From Eutrophocola sp965662685 (GTDB lineage: Bacteria; Pseudomonadota; Gammaproteobacteria; Pseudomonadales; Pseudohongiellaceae): a stretch of DNA of 64,000 bases. Positions within the stretch are counted from its first letter, which is position 1; every line of letters starts with the position of its first letter. Both the position numbers and the translations under genes were made by a program. The stretch spans positions 20,460 to 84,459 of the forward strand of contig CBFIIQ010000007.1 of the NCBI GenBank assembly GCA_965662685.1, in the 5' to 3' direction. Shown here in pieces: positions 17,555 to 25,900 of the stretch. Under the pieces are notes generated by a model. The model ran no database searches. It saw only the letters and a list, made by a program, of their open reading frames with translations, and was not told the DNA's origin.

Positions 17555-18499
17555 TCAGGCGATATTCTGATTGATCATCTCATTGCCAGCTTCGCCATGA
17601 TCAACACTCTCGTCAAAACCCGGCTCAATAGCAGACTGAATTTTTCTGTCTTGCGCCTTCACCAGTCTGGTCATCATACGCAAATCTTTTTCTGAAAGTT
17701 GCATGGCTGCTTTCACCCAGATCTGGCAAACATCCAATAGTTCGTCGTAATCCACAGGTTCAGTACGAGCCATAACTTTCTGCATGGCCATTCTGCCTTT
17801 ACGGTGTTTTTCACATTGGGCAATCTTCTCATACAGAGCCTGTTTACCCTCACCATCTTCGGCAAGAACATCAATTACACCCAGCTCATGCATTTCTTCA
17901 GCACTATAGACACGACCATTGAGAAGCATCTCTTCTGCTTTAGAGGGGTTCAGTCTGCGTTTCAGCAAGTGATAACCACCCATACCTGGAAACAGATTAA
18001 ATAGAATTTCCGGAAATCCCATCTGCACACTTTTCTCGGCAACAACGATACTGCTACTTAGTGCTACTTCACATCCACCACCAAGCGCATCTCCTCTTAC
18101 CAGTGATATAGTCGTAATAGGTAAATTAAAATTAGTCATGATCGGATGAATACCATCGATACAGGATTTGGCATACCTGTACATGGCTTCTTCATCCTGC
18201 GAATTAATCAGTTGCAAAAATTTAGCCAGATCACCACCAAAATTAAAAATGCCCGGGGTCAGTGAATCCATGACGTGATACTTGATTGGTACCAGTTTAC
18301 CCTGATAAGGCAGCTTGCCTTTATAGAACTTGAGCATGGTCTGAAGATGTTCGACTTCAGCAATGAGTTGGGAATTGAAACAGGGCCGGGGATAAGGTTT
18401 GAGATATTTCCAGACAATACCTTTATCAGGCTCAATGTCTATTTTGATCTGGGTGAATGTATCCAGAGAGACATTCTTGCTGTAGGTAATATTACTCAT
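17555..18499 (-). CDS. rpfF: DSF synthase RpfF (crotonase family)
   Basis: This 314-residue crotonase-fold protein would make cis-2-unsaturated fatty acid signals from acyl-ACP by dehydration plus thioester cleavage. The RpfF-specific motifs are GIFNFGGDL (oxyanion-hole region near 83-91), GDALGGGCEVALS with Glu144 and GFPEILFNLFPGMG with Glu164. The two glutamates are 20 residues apart, as are Glu141 and Glu161 of Xanthomonas RpfF. 'GRVYSAEEMHELGVIDVLAEDGEG' and the tail 'MQLSEKDLRMMTRLVKAQDRK' also match that family rather than fatty-acid oxidation hydratases. The ATG at 18499 (MSNITYS) is preferred over upstream ATGs because the family begins near there. It is convergent with rpfC, as in Xanthomonas. 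A strongly A/T-rich tract lies about 100 bp upstream. Confidence 0.92.
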   Translation of the reverse strand: MSNITYSKNVSLDTFTQIKIDIEPDKGIVWKYLKPYPRPCFNSQLIAEVEHLQTMLKFYKGKLPYQGKLVPIKYHVMDSLTPGIFNFGGDLAKFLQLINSQDEEAMYRYAKSCIDGIHPIMTNFNLPITTISLVRGDALGGGCEVALSSSIVVAEKSVQMGFPEILFNLFPGMGGYHLLKRRLNPSKAEEMLLNGRVYSAEEMHELGVIDVLAEDGEGKQALYEKIAQCEKHRKGRMAMQKVMARTEPVDYDELLDVCQIWVKAAMQLSEKDLRMMTRLVKAQDRKIQSAIEPGFDESVDHGEAGNEMINQNIA

Positions 18500-18914
18500 A
18501 AACCTGTTCCAGAAACGCAAGATGCAATTGATATCAACATGCAATCATGGCGTTTTAAATTGATGCTTTTTCAAGAAAATATTTTCAAGTCAGATTTTTT
18601 TAAAAAAAATTAAAAAATAAAAACATTTTTTATCACTTGTTATCCAGTGTAATAGAAAGTTTCCCCGAAGGATAGTTATTGAATGATCCTGCCACGTACT
18701 GATTTCAAAATCGCTAGATATTGTGTTGTTGGCCGGGTGTCAACACAACGCACACTCGTTGATATAAAAATCAGATTAAGACTCCGGCTATTCCTGACAA
18801 GGTATTAAATTTTTTGTTTAATAGAGGCAACTTTGTTCTAATGAGCACAACATGAGTAATGCCTTTTCAATTAGCATATATTCCAACTAAACCCGAAAAA
18901 ATTATTTGAAAAAT
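18500..18914. promoter_or_regulatory. Divergent intergenic region between rpfF and the ATP-grasp subunit gene
   Basis: This 415-bp gap must carry the promoters of two divergent genes. It holds an A/T-rich tract at about 18596-18625 and an inverted repeat at 18721-18748. No ORF of note and no textbook sigma70 promoter was found. Confidence 0.6.
18721..18748 (+). repeat. 8-bp inverted repeat with 12-nt spacer
   Basis: TTGTGTTG (18721-18728) and CAACACAA (18741-18748) are perfect complements. They lie in the divergent rpfF/ATP-grasp promoter region, so a regulator site serving both sides is possible. Confidence 0.45.
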
Positions 18915-19997
18915 ATGACTCAAGATACTCAGGATTCCGTTCTTTGGTTCAAGGACATTTCTCTTTCTGATCGCCCTCTCGTCGGTGGCAAAGGCGGCAG
19001 TCTCGGTGAGCTCTGCAGTGCTGGAATCAATGTCCCAAATGGTTACGTGATTACTACCAAAGCATTTAAAGCCTATCTGGACATCCTGGATGCGGAGCAT
19101 GGTATTCGCCAGAAAATTGTTGCGCTGGATCCAGATGATGTAGCTACTCTAAATTCAGTCAGCAGTGACATGCGTGCCCTGGTGGAAAAATCTCCACCAC
19201 CCGAATCACTGGCTAAAATCATCACTCAAGCCTATTGCGACCTGGGTGACAATATACCCGTGGCCGTTCGTTCCAGTGCGACCAGCGAAGACAGTGAGGA
19301 AGCAAGTTTTGCGGGACTGCAGGACACCTACCTATGGCAAAAAGGAGAAGTTCAACTGCTGGATGCTGTGCGCCGCTGCTGGGCCAGTCTCTACAATCCC
19401 GAGTCTGTTGCCTACCGCTTGCGGCTTAATATTCCCGAGGACGACCTGGCCATGGCCGTGGTAGTTCAGACCATGGTCAACTCGCGCTGCTCCGGTGTCA
19501 TGTTTACCCGCAGCCCTACTACCGGTGATAAATCTGTTGTCACTATCGAAGGCAGCTGGGGCCTTGGATCCAGTATTGTCAGTGGCGAGGTAACCCCGGA
19601 CAAATTTGTGGTTAACAAAATTACCCGTGAAATCAGCGGGAAAAATATTGCGCCAAAAGCAATCGAGCACCTTCCTGATGAGAAAGGCGGGATTATTGAA
19701 AGACCTGTCGGGGAAGAGCGTCAGGCAATTTCCTGTCTCAGTGATGATGAAATCAAAGAGCTGACCGCTGTCGCCCGCCGCGTGGAAAAACATTATGGCT
19801 GCCCGCAGGACATTGAGTGGGCTCTGGCTCACGAGGGTGGCAGTGAAAAAGCTGGTGTGTTACTTCTACAAAGCCGTCCGGAAACCGTCTGGGCAACAAA
19901 AGACAAAGCACCTGTGGCCAAACCAGCGGCGAAAGCCTATGACCATATTTTTAATGTAATGGGCGCCCAATTAATCAAGGACAAAACAAGTAAATGA
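18915..19997 (+). CDS. PEP/pyruvate-binding ATP-grasp subunit; phenylphosphate synthase beta-like
   Basis: This 360-residue protein corresponds only to the N-terminal ATP-binding part of PEP synthase: LVGGKGGSLGELCSAGINVP near the start, VRSSATSEDSEEASFAGLQD, CSGVMFTRSPTTGD and LLQSRPETVW near the end. It has no phosphohistidine or PEP-barrel domain, so it must work with a separate subunit, most likely the product of the gene at 11490. It would bind ATP and phosphorylate His562 of that partner. The ATG at 18915 is chosen over a TTG three codons earlier. Its stop overlaps the next start (ATGA), tying it to the biotin carboxylase genes. Confidence 0.88.
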   Translation: MTQDTQDSVLWFKDISLSDRPLVGGKGGSLGELCSAGINVPNGYVITTKAFKAYLDILDAEHGIRQKIVALDPDDVATLNSVSSDMRALVEKSPPPESLAKIITQAYCDLGDNIPVAVRSSATSEDSEEASFAGLQDTYLWQKGEVQLLDAVRRCWASLYNPESVAYRLRLNIPEDDLAMAVVVQTMVNSRCSGVMFTRSPTTGDKSVVTIEGSWGLGSSIVSGEVTPDKFVVNKITREISGKNIAPKAIEHLPDEKGGIIERPVGEERQAISCLSDDEIKELTAVARRVEKHYGCPQDIEWALAHEGGSEKAGVLLLQSRPETVWATKDKAPVAKPAAKAYDHIFNVMGAQLIKDKTSK

Positions 19998-20461
19998 GTT
20001 TAAGTCATAAAGATGTACAGGAAATTCTGCGCTTACTGGAAGATACTGACTATAAGGAGTTAACTCTCGAAACCGAGCACTTCACCCTGAAACTAGAACA
20101 GGATGAAGAAGGCTGGACACAGCAGACAAGCACCGTGGCAAGTGACAAGTCAACGGTTACCAGCACTGTCGCAAGCGTTGCTGAAAACACCGCTGTTGAA
20201 ACTGCTGCGACTGAAGAGGGTTTACTGGATATTCGCGCCCCCATGGTAGGCACTTTCTATAATGCGCCGAAACCCGGTGCTGGCCCCTTTGTCGAAATCG
20301 GTTCCAGAGTTAATGAAGACAGTGTCATCGCTATCATTGAAGTGATGAAACTGATGAACTCTATTCCTGCCGGGCTCAATGGTGAAATCGTTGAAATTCT
20401 TGCCGAGGATGCGCAGTTTGTAGAAAAAGGGCAACTGTTAATGCGAGTCAGACCCTCTTGA
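19994..20461 (+). CDS. Biotin carboxyl carrier protein (AccB-like)
   Basis: This 155-residue carrier protein has an N-terminal helical region like AccB (IQE-like 'VQEILRLLEDTDYKELTLE'), a Thr/Ser/Ala-rich linker at about 43-72 and a C-terminal biotinyl domain with the biotinylation motif EVMKLMN (Lys119). It would carry carboxybiotin between the carboxylase and the carboxyltransferase encoded next. It overlaps the genes on both sides by a few bases (ATGA and TGATG). It could also be a standard acetyl-CoA carboxylase part, but the carboxyltransferase beside it is of PycB/OadA type, not AccA/AccD. Confidence 0.92.
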   Translation: MSLSHKDVQEILRLLEDTDYKELTLETEHFTLKLEQDEEGWTQQTSTVASDKSTVTSTVASVAENTAVETAATEEGLLDIRAPMVGTFYNAPKPGAGPFVEIGSRVNEDSVIAIIEVMKLMNSIPAGLNGEIVEILAEDAQFVEKGQLLMRVRPS

Positions 20462-21840
20462 TGACTGCTGTGAAATCGATTAACCGTTTACTCATAGCGA
20501 ACCGTGGCGAAATCGCGGTTCGTATCATTCGAACCTGTCAGACACTGGGTATTGAAACTGTGCTGGCGGCATCCGCAACAGACCTGGATTCTATTCCTGC
20601 CAGAATGGCAGATCAGGTAATCAAAATTGGTCCGCCCCCATCGCTACAAAGTTATTTGAATGTCACTGCTGTGCTGCAGGCTGCCTTACAGACCAATGCC
20701 GATGCCATCCATCCAGGCTATGGCTTCCTCTCGGAAAATGCCTCTCTTGCGCAGGCCTGCTCAGACAACAACATTATTTTTATCGGGCCCACCGTAGCCC
20801 AGCTCAACGCTATTGGTGACAAACTGAAAGCGCGTGAGAACGCCGTGGCGGCTAATTTGCCCATCGTCCCCGGCGGTTCAGTGAATAATCCCGAAGAAGC
20901 TGAAAAGCTTGCTGCTGACATCGGTTATCCGGTGCTTATCAAAGCTGTTGGCGGTGGTGGAGGTCGTGGTATGCAGGTTGTACATGCTGTAGCTGACCTG
21001 GCCAAAACCATGACTCTGGCGCGCGCAGAAGCGGAAAATGCCTTCAATGATGATCGCATTTATCTGGAATGTTTTGTCGCTAGCGGACGCCATGTAGAAG
21101 TTCAGGTACTGGGTGATGGCAAGCAGATCATTCATCTGGGTACCCGTGACTGCTCTATTCAGCGACGCTACCAAAAACTGGTGGAAGAAGCACCGGCACC
21201 CTGCCTCAATGATGACTTACGCGAAGAAATGCAAAGCGCTGCTGTGGCATTCGCACAGCACCTGGACTATCAGGGTGCAGGCACTGTTGAGTTTCTGGTG
21301 GATATCGAGCGTAACAGTTTTTATTTTCTGGAAATGAATGCACGTATTCAGGTGGAGCATCCAGTTACTGAGGCCATTACCGGTCTTGATCTGGTTGCTC
21401 AGCAAATCCGCATCGCCGAAGGGCGACCTCTGGGCATTAGTCAGAACGATGTTATTTTCACTGGCCATGCGATTGAATGCCGGCTCAATGCTGAAGACTG
21501 CCAGAATGATTTCCAGCCCAGCCCCGGTAAAGTTACCCGCGCACAGTTTCCTGTCGGACCCGGCATCAGGATAGACACTCATATTGAAAGCGGTATCACA
21601 GTACCGCCGTATTATGATTCCTTGCTGGGCAAGTTGATTGTCTGGGGAGAGGATCGCGCTGAAGCGATAGTGCGCCTGCAAAATGCGCTGGCGCTATGTC
21701 ATCTTGAAGGGGTTGAAAGCAATATAGTTTTACATAAGGCCATACTGGCAACCGAAGAATTTATAGAAGGCGGTGTGGACACACGTTTTTTAAAGCAAAT
21801 GCTTGATACCACCGATGCGGGAGAAATTGCCAATGGCTAA
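20461..21840 (+). CDS. Biotin carboxylase (AccC-like)
   Basis: This 459-residue enzyme carboxylates biotin on the carrier protein with ATP and bicarbonate. It starts with the family motif LLIANRGEIAVRIIRTC, has the glycine-rich ATP loop GGGGGRGMQ and the catalytic motif EMNARIQVEHPVTE, and is of standard length. The ATG at 20461 overlaps the carrier's TGA; a TTG one codon earlier is less likely. Its 3' end overlaps the carboxyltransferase start by 8 nt, so carrier, carboxylase and transferase are translationally coupled. Confidence 0.95.
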   Translation: MTAVKSINRLLIANRGEIAVRIIRTCQTLGIETVLAASATDLDSIPARMADQVIKIGPPPSLQSYLNVTAVLQAALQTNADAIHPGYGFLSENASLAQACSDNNIIFIGPTVAQLNAIGDKLKARENAVAANLPIVPGGSVNNPEEAEKLAADIGYPVLIKAVGGGGGRGMQVVHAVADLAKTMTLARAEAENAFNDDRIYLECFVASGRHVEVQVLGDGKQIIHLGTRDCSIQRRYQKLVEEAPAPCLNDDLREEMQSAAVAFAQHLDYQGAGTVEFLVDIERNSFYFLEMNARIQVEHPVTEAITGLDLVAQQIRIAEGRPLGISQNDVIFTGHAIECRLNAEDCQNDFQPSPGKVTRAQFPVGPGIRIDTHIESGITVPPYYDSLLGKLIVWGEDRAEAIVRLQNALALCHLEGVESNIVLHKAILATEEFIEGGVDTRFLKQMLDTTDAGEIANG

Positions 21841-23302
21841 TATTAAACTGGTGGATGTCAGTATCCGCGACGGCAATCAATGCATGTGGAGCATGACCGG
21901 TATGGGCACGCACCAGATGATGCAGGCCGCGCCACTGATGGAACGGGTTGGCTTTCGCGCCATCGACTTTACTTCCAGTACCCATATGGCCGTCGGCGTA
22001 CGCTACCACCAGGATGATCCCTGGCAACGTATTCGCTTGATGCATCAGGCACTGCCCAATGTCCCACTACAATTTATTTCTACCGGTTTTCGTTTTATTT
22101 CCTGGGAAACTGCCGATCATGATTTCATGCGACTGGCCTATAGAACCCTGATGAAAAATGGCATCGGCCGCTTTGTGCTGCTTGATCCCATGCATGACAT
22201 GGATGCCTTGATGCAGGTTGCCCGCATTGTTAAAGAGGAAGGCGATGCCGAAAATATGGCGGCACTGACCTATACCCTGAGCGATGTTCACGACGATGAA
22301 TTTTATGCCAACTGCGCCAGACAGATCGCCGCCTCTGGTGATTTCGACCTGCTCTATATCAAGGATCCCTCTGGCTTGCTGACATCAGAAAGAGCACGCA
22401 CCCTGATTCCTGCTATCAAAAAGGAAATCGGTAATCTGCCACTGGAACTTCACTCCCACTGCACCATTGGCCTGTCCCAGTTCAACTATATGGTGGGCGC
22501 CGAGTTAGGTATTGATGCGCTCCATGTTGCAATTGGTCCTCTGGCTCATGGCTCTTCATTGCCCTGCGCCTCGCAAACCATTGCCAATCTGAAAACCCAC
22601 GGCCATGACGTGGATGTCAATGAGGTCGCGCTGAAACAGCTGGAAGACTACTATTTCGGGCTGGCAAAAGCCGAAGGTCTGGCGGTAGGCAAACCTCAGG
22701 CCTACGATGCTTCCTATCTCCGTCACCAGGTGGCCGGTGGTGTATTAACCACAACCCGCAGACAGTTAGCCGAATTAAAACTGGAACACAAATTTGACGA
22801 TGTTATGGCAGAAGTGGAGCGAGTAAGGGCAGAACTGGGCTCACCAATTATGGTCACGCCCTTTCCCCAGATCGTCACAACCCAGGCCATGTTCAATGTG
22901 ATGGGTGACGGGCGCTATGAACAGATACCGGATCAGGCCATACGTTATGTACTGGGACGCTTTGGGCGTCCAACGGCTCCGGTGGACCAGAATGTTCTGG
23001 ACCGGATTATGTCGCTGCCACGCACCAAGGAAATAGAAAAAGAACCAATCACCATGACCCTGAAGGACAGGCGCAAACAGTTTTCAAAAAGTATGTCGGA
23101 TGAAGAGTTCTTATTGCGTGCAGTAATGCCGGTAGATCAGGTGGATGCCATGCGACCCCGCTCACCCGATGAGCTCCACTACAACCCGGCCATTTCACCA
23201 GTGCTACAGCTATTGAAAGGCCTGCATCACGCCAAAGGCAAAAAATCGCCCGCGAATTTCTCTGTCAGCCAAAAAAACTTCAAACTGACATTAAACCGCT
23301 AA
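21833..23302 (+). CDS. Biotin-dependent carboxyltransferase, divergent PycB/OadA type
   Basis: This 489-residue protein is an HMGL-like TIM barrel (about 1-300) plus a conserved carboxylase domain. Metal-site features of pyruvate/oxaloacetate carboxyltransferases are kept: SIRDGNQ (Asp13, where the family usually has TLRDAHQ), YIKDPSGLL (lysine) and LHSHCTIGL (two His), plus the MVTPFPQIVTTQA motif of the second domain. The surrounding residues differ clearly from standard PycB, so the acceptor may not be pyruvate. A GGGAG box before the ATG at 21833 supports that start over a TTG at 21803. It is the last gene of the coupled set, with a weak hairpin after it. Confidence 0.85.
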   Translation: MANIKLVDVSIRDGNQCMWSMTGMGTHQMMQAAPLMERVGFRAIDFTSSTHMAVGVRYHQDDPWQRIRLMHQALPNVPLQFISTGFRFISWETADHDFMRLAYRTLMKNGIGRFVLLDPMHDMDALMQVARIVKEEGDAENMAALTYTLSDVHDDEFYANCARQIAASGDFDLLYIKDPSGLLTSERARTLIPAIKKEIGNLPLELHSHCTIGLSQFNYMVGAELGIDALHVAIGPLAHGSSLPCASQTIANLKTHGHDVDVNEVALKQLEDYYFGLAKAEGLAVGKPQAYDASYLRHQVAGGVLTTTRRQLAELKLEHKFDDVMAEVERVRAELGSPIMVTPFPQIVTTQAMFNVMGDGRYEQIPDQAIRYVLGRFGRPTAPVDQNVLDRIMSLPRTKEIEKEPITMTLKDRRKQFSKSMSDEEFLLRAVMPVDQVDAMRPRSPDELHYNPAISPVLQLLKGLHHAKGKKSPANFSVSQKNFKLTLNR

Positions 23303-23306
23303 GCCA

Positions 23307-23326
23307 ATACCGGTATTGCCCGGTAT
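23307..23326 (+). terminator. Weak hairpin after the carboxyltransferase gene
   Basis: ATACCGG (23307-23313) pairs with CCGGTAT (23320-23326) around a 6-nt loop just after the stop codon. The following AGTTTAAAAC has no long T-run, so it may only stabilise the 3' end. Confidence 0.3.
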
Positions 23327-23387
23327 AGTTTAAAACACCAATTAGTAATGCAGCACAGGATGCGACTGCATCCAATGAGGTACGCCA

Positions 23388-23834
23388 ATGAAAAATTTAG
23401 TTATTTCCCTGCTATTGATGTTCGGCCTGACTGGCTCACTGCATGCACAAAGTAATGCGGAAGCAGAAGCTGCTGCAGTGTTTGAAACTTTTCTGGATGC
23501 CATGACCAATACCGACATGGATATCGTCACCAGCCTGTTTTCAGAAGATGCCCTGTTTTGGGGAACCGGGTCGCAAACACTGGTTACCGACCCCACAGGA
23601 GTTGCAGCTTATTTCGAACCCGTTGGACGCAACCCGCCCGGACAGACTATTGCCCGTGCCCGCGACTTTGAGAGTGTAGAGATAGCCAGCAATCTGGTTG
23701 CCATTTCTGGCATGTGGGAAGTGGTACCGAGCGCTGAAAACGAAGGCACGCCGTTACGGGTAAGCATGTTGCTTGCCCTGCGCAACGGCGCATGGAAAAT
23801 TATCCAGTTTCATAATTCTGCGGTTCCCCAATAA
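23388..23834 (+). CDS. Secreted SnoaL/DUF4440-like (NTF2-fold) protein
   Basis: This 148-residue protein has a clear signal peptide (MKNLVISLLLMFGLTGSLHA) and an NTF2-like domain ('FLDAMTNTDMDIVTSLFSEDALFWGTG', 'VSMLLALRNGAWKIIQFHNS'). Such domains bind small molecules or act as scaffolds; no specific ligand can be assigned. It lies 85 bp after the carboxyltransferase gene and is convergent with the PQQ dehydrogenase gene. Confidence 0.78.
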   Translation: MKNLVISLLLMFGLTGSLHAQSNAEAEAAAVFETFLDAMTNTDMDIVTSLFSEDALFWGTGSQTLVTDPTGVAAYFEPVGRNPPGQTIARARDFESVEIASNLVAISGMWEVVPSAENEGTPLRVSMLLALRNGAWKIIQFHNSAVPQ

Positions 23835-23844
23835 GGGAACCCGC
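23820..23844. terminator. Hairpin at the 3' end of the SnoaL-like gene (stop codon in the loop)
   Basis: GCGGTTCCC pairs with GGGAACCCGC (one bulged C) around a CAATAA loop that contains the TAA stop. It sits between two convergent genes and could end or protect both transcripts. No T-run follows. Confidence 0.4.
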
Positions 23845-23856
23845 AGGTAAACCATG

Positions 23857-25080
23857 TTAGTCAGTGACTGCTTCTATCCTTAACAAGACGCCGTCATCTT
23901 CATCGGTCAATAAATACAGCCTGCCATCAGGCCCCTGTTTAACATCCCGAATGCGCTGTCTTAGATCCGAGAGCAGTGATTCACGACGAATTTCTTCCAT
24001 ATTTTCATTGAACTTGATGCGATGCAGTTGTCCGGTACCGGGGATCTGCCCTTCCTGCATACCGCCAACAAAGAGATCACCCTGCCAGCGCGGAAATTCA
24101 TTGCCAGTATAGAACGTTAGTCCGGTCGTAGAAATCCCAGGCATCCAGAACGCCATCGGATTACGGACACCTTCCATCTGGAAATTCTGGCTATGCCAGC
24201 CACCGCCATAGGAGATGCCAAAACTCACCAGAGGCCAGCCATAATTACCGCCAGGCACAACCAGGTTTACCTCATCGCCGCCATTAGGCCCCATCTCCGC
24301 ATTCCAGATATCACCGGTTTCCTGGTTCAGGGTCAACCCGGTAGGCGTCCTGTGGCCATAGCTGTAAATTTCCGGCAAAAAGCCTTCGCGACCGACAAAG
24401 GGATTGTCATCGGGAATTGTGCCTTCGGGGGTGAAACGCAGAATTTTGCCTTTATGACTCATGGTTTCAAAACTGTTTGAGTTATCCGTGGTGACATAAA
24501 CGCCGACATAGAGCATATCGTCTGCACCAAATAACAGGCGCACCCCGTTAGTGGTGCCTTCCTGAGCAACAAAGATATCCCCGGTATCAAGGATATTGGT
24601 GCCATCCCACCGACCCCGCGCTACCGCTATGGCTTCCTTACCAGCCGGCAACTTCTTGTTATAACTCATGTAGATATAAGGTTGATTGGCAAAATCGGGA
24701 TGGATAGTGATATCCAGCAGGCCCTTGTACTTACTCACCATGATGTCGGTGGGGGCTCCCTGAACCGGCTCTTCAAGCAATTGATCATTGATAATGCGGC
24801 GAACACGTCCGACATTTTTTTCAGTGACCAGAGCACTGCCATCAGGTAGCCAGGTGATACTCCAGGGATGAATCAGGCCGCGGGCAATAACCCTGACACG
24901 AATATCCGTGCCCTCGGCGGTATCATAATAAAAAGGTCCAGTGCCTACCGGGTCTATATGCAGACCGTCCGGACTGGCCGGGGCATTCTCAGCCGCAATA
25001 AGCCCATGCTGGAATAGCATCGGTAATACCATTGATAAAAAAAGCGTGCCAGTGAGACGCCAGATATTGGTGATTTTCAT
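23857..25080 (-). CDS. PQQ-dependent sugar dehydrogenase (soluble aldose dehydrogenase family)
   Basis: This exported beta-propeller protein of 407 residues has a signal peptide (KITNIWRLTGTLFLSMVLPM...) and the glucose/sorbosone dehydrogenase domain: GLIHPWSITWLPDGSALVTE, 'LLDITIHPDFA', 'GHRTPTGLTLNQETGDIWNAE' and 'GPDGRLYLLTDEDDG'. It would oxidise aldoses in the periplasm using PQQ. The ATG at 25080 follows a GAGAGGGAA ribosome-binding site; a TTG five codons upstream lacks this support. No PQQ synthesis genes are in the window. Confidence 0.88.
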   Translation of the reverse strand: MKITNIWRLTGTLFLSMVLPMLFQHGLIAAENAPASPDGLHIDPVGTGPFYYDTAEGTDIRVRVIARGLIHPWSITWLPDGSALVTEKNVGRVRRIINDQLLEEPVQGAPTDIMVSKYKGLLDITIHPDFANQPYIYMSYNKKLPAGKEAIAVARGRWDGTNILDTGDIFVAQEGTTNGVRLLFGADDMLYVGVYVTTDNSNSFETMSHKGKILRFTPEGTIPDDNPFVGREGFLPEIYSYGHRTPTGLTLNQETGDIWNAEMGPNGGDEVNLVVPGGNYGWPLVSFGISYGGGWHSQNFQMEGVRNPMAFWMPGISTTGLTFYTGNEFPRWQGDLFVGGMQEGQIPGTGQLHRIKFNENMEEIRRESLLSDLRQRIRDVKQGPDGRLYLLTDEDDGVLLRIEAVTD

Positions 25081-25344
25081 TTCCCTCTCCCCCAACCTGT
25101 GAACCGGAATAGTGATCTACCGGTAGCATTGATATGTTTATCGAACCTGAACAATTTTACACACTTCAGGCGCTCAGGCCAGAGGTACAACGATGCATGA
25201 ACTTCGTCCTGTAAATCTGTCAAGACGGTCATTCATTTGCCATGCATCATGGTAATATTCGTAAACATCTCCATTTATGCTGTTTTCACCCCTTCTAAAC
25301 TTTAGAAATATTTATTCACTAATTAACTCATTTCAGGAATACCT

Positions 25345-25872
25345 ATGCGACTCGAAGCTATTTCAATCGGTAATAACCCACCGGAAGATATCAACGTCAT
25401 TATTGAAGTACCGATTGGCGGGCAGCCCATCAAGTATGAACTGGACAAGGAATCCGGCACCCTGGTGGTCGACCGCTTTCTTTATACGCCGATGACCTAT
25501 CCTGGTAATTACGGCTTTGTGCCTCATACGCTTTCCGATGATGGCGATCCCATTGATGTGATGGTATGTAATACCCGACCACTGATGCCTGGTTGCGTCA
25601 TCAATGTCCGGCCGATAGGCGTGTTGATCATGGAAGATAATGCCGGCATGGATGAGAAGATTATTTCTGTGCCTTCACCCCATCTCACCAGGCGTTATGA
25701 AAATATTCATAATTATGAGGATCTGCCAGAAATCACCATGAATCAGATCGCGCACTTTTTTGAGCACTACAAGGATCTGGAGCCAGGCAAATGGGTGAAA
25801 ATCGGGGATTGGCACGATGCTAAAAAAGCCCGTGAACTGATTCAGGACGCCATTGACAGGGCTAAAGAATAA
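25345..25872 (+). CDS. ppa: Inorganic pyrophosphatase
   Basis: This family I soluble pyrophosphatase of 175 residues hydrolyses PPi to phosphate and so drives biosynthetic reactions. It has the signature DDGDPIDVMV with its metal-binding aspartates, 'IIEVPIGGQPIKYELDK' near the start and 'HFFEHYKDLEPGKWVKI' near the end. An AGGAA box precedes the ATG. It stands alone and is convergent with the CorC-like gene. Confidence 0.97.
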   Translation: MRLEAISIGNNPPEDINVIIEVPIGGQPIKYELDKESGTLVVDRFLYTPMTYPGNYGFVPHTLSDDGDPIDVMVCNTRPLMPGCVINVRPIGVLIMEDNAGMDEKIISVPSPHLTRRYENIHNYEDLPEITMNQIAHFFEHYKDLEPGKWVKIGDWHDAKKARELIQDAIDRAKE

Positions 25873-25900
25873 TCAAGGTGTAACTTTAGTAACAAGCAGA

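Noticed and set aside
17555..18499. Fatty-acid beta-oxidation enoyl-CoA hydratase
   Set aside because: The motifs around both glutamates, the C-terminal MTRLVKAQDRK region and the rpfC neighbour fit DSF synthase better.
19994..21840. Ordinary acetyl-CoA carboxylase accBC operon
   Set aside because: The next coupled gene is a PycB/OadA-type transferase and the preceding coupled gene is a dikinase subunit, so a separate carboxylase is more likely. Sharing with acetyl-CoA carboxylase cannot be excluded.
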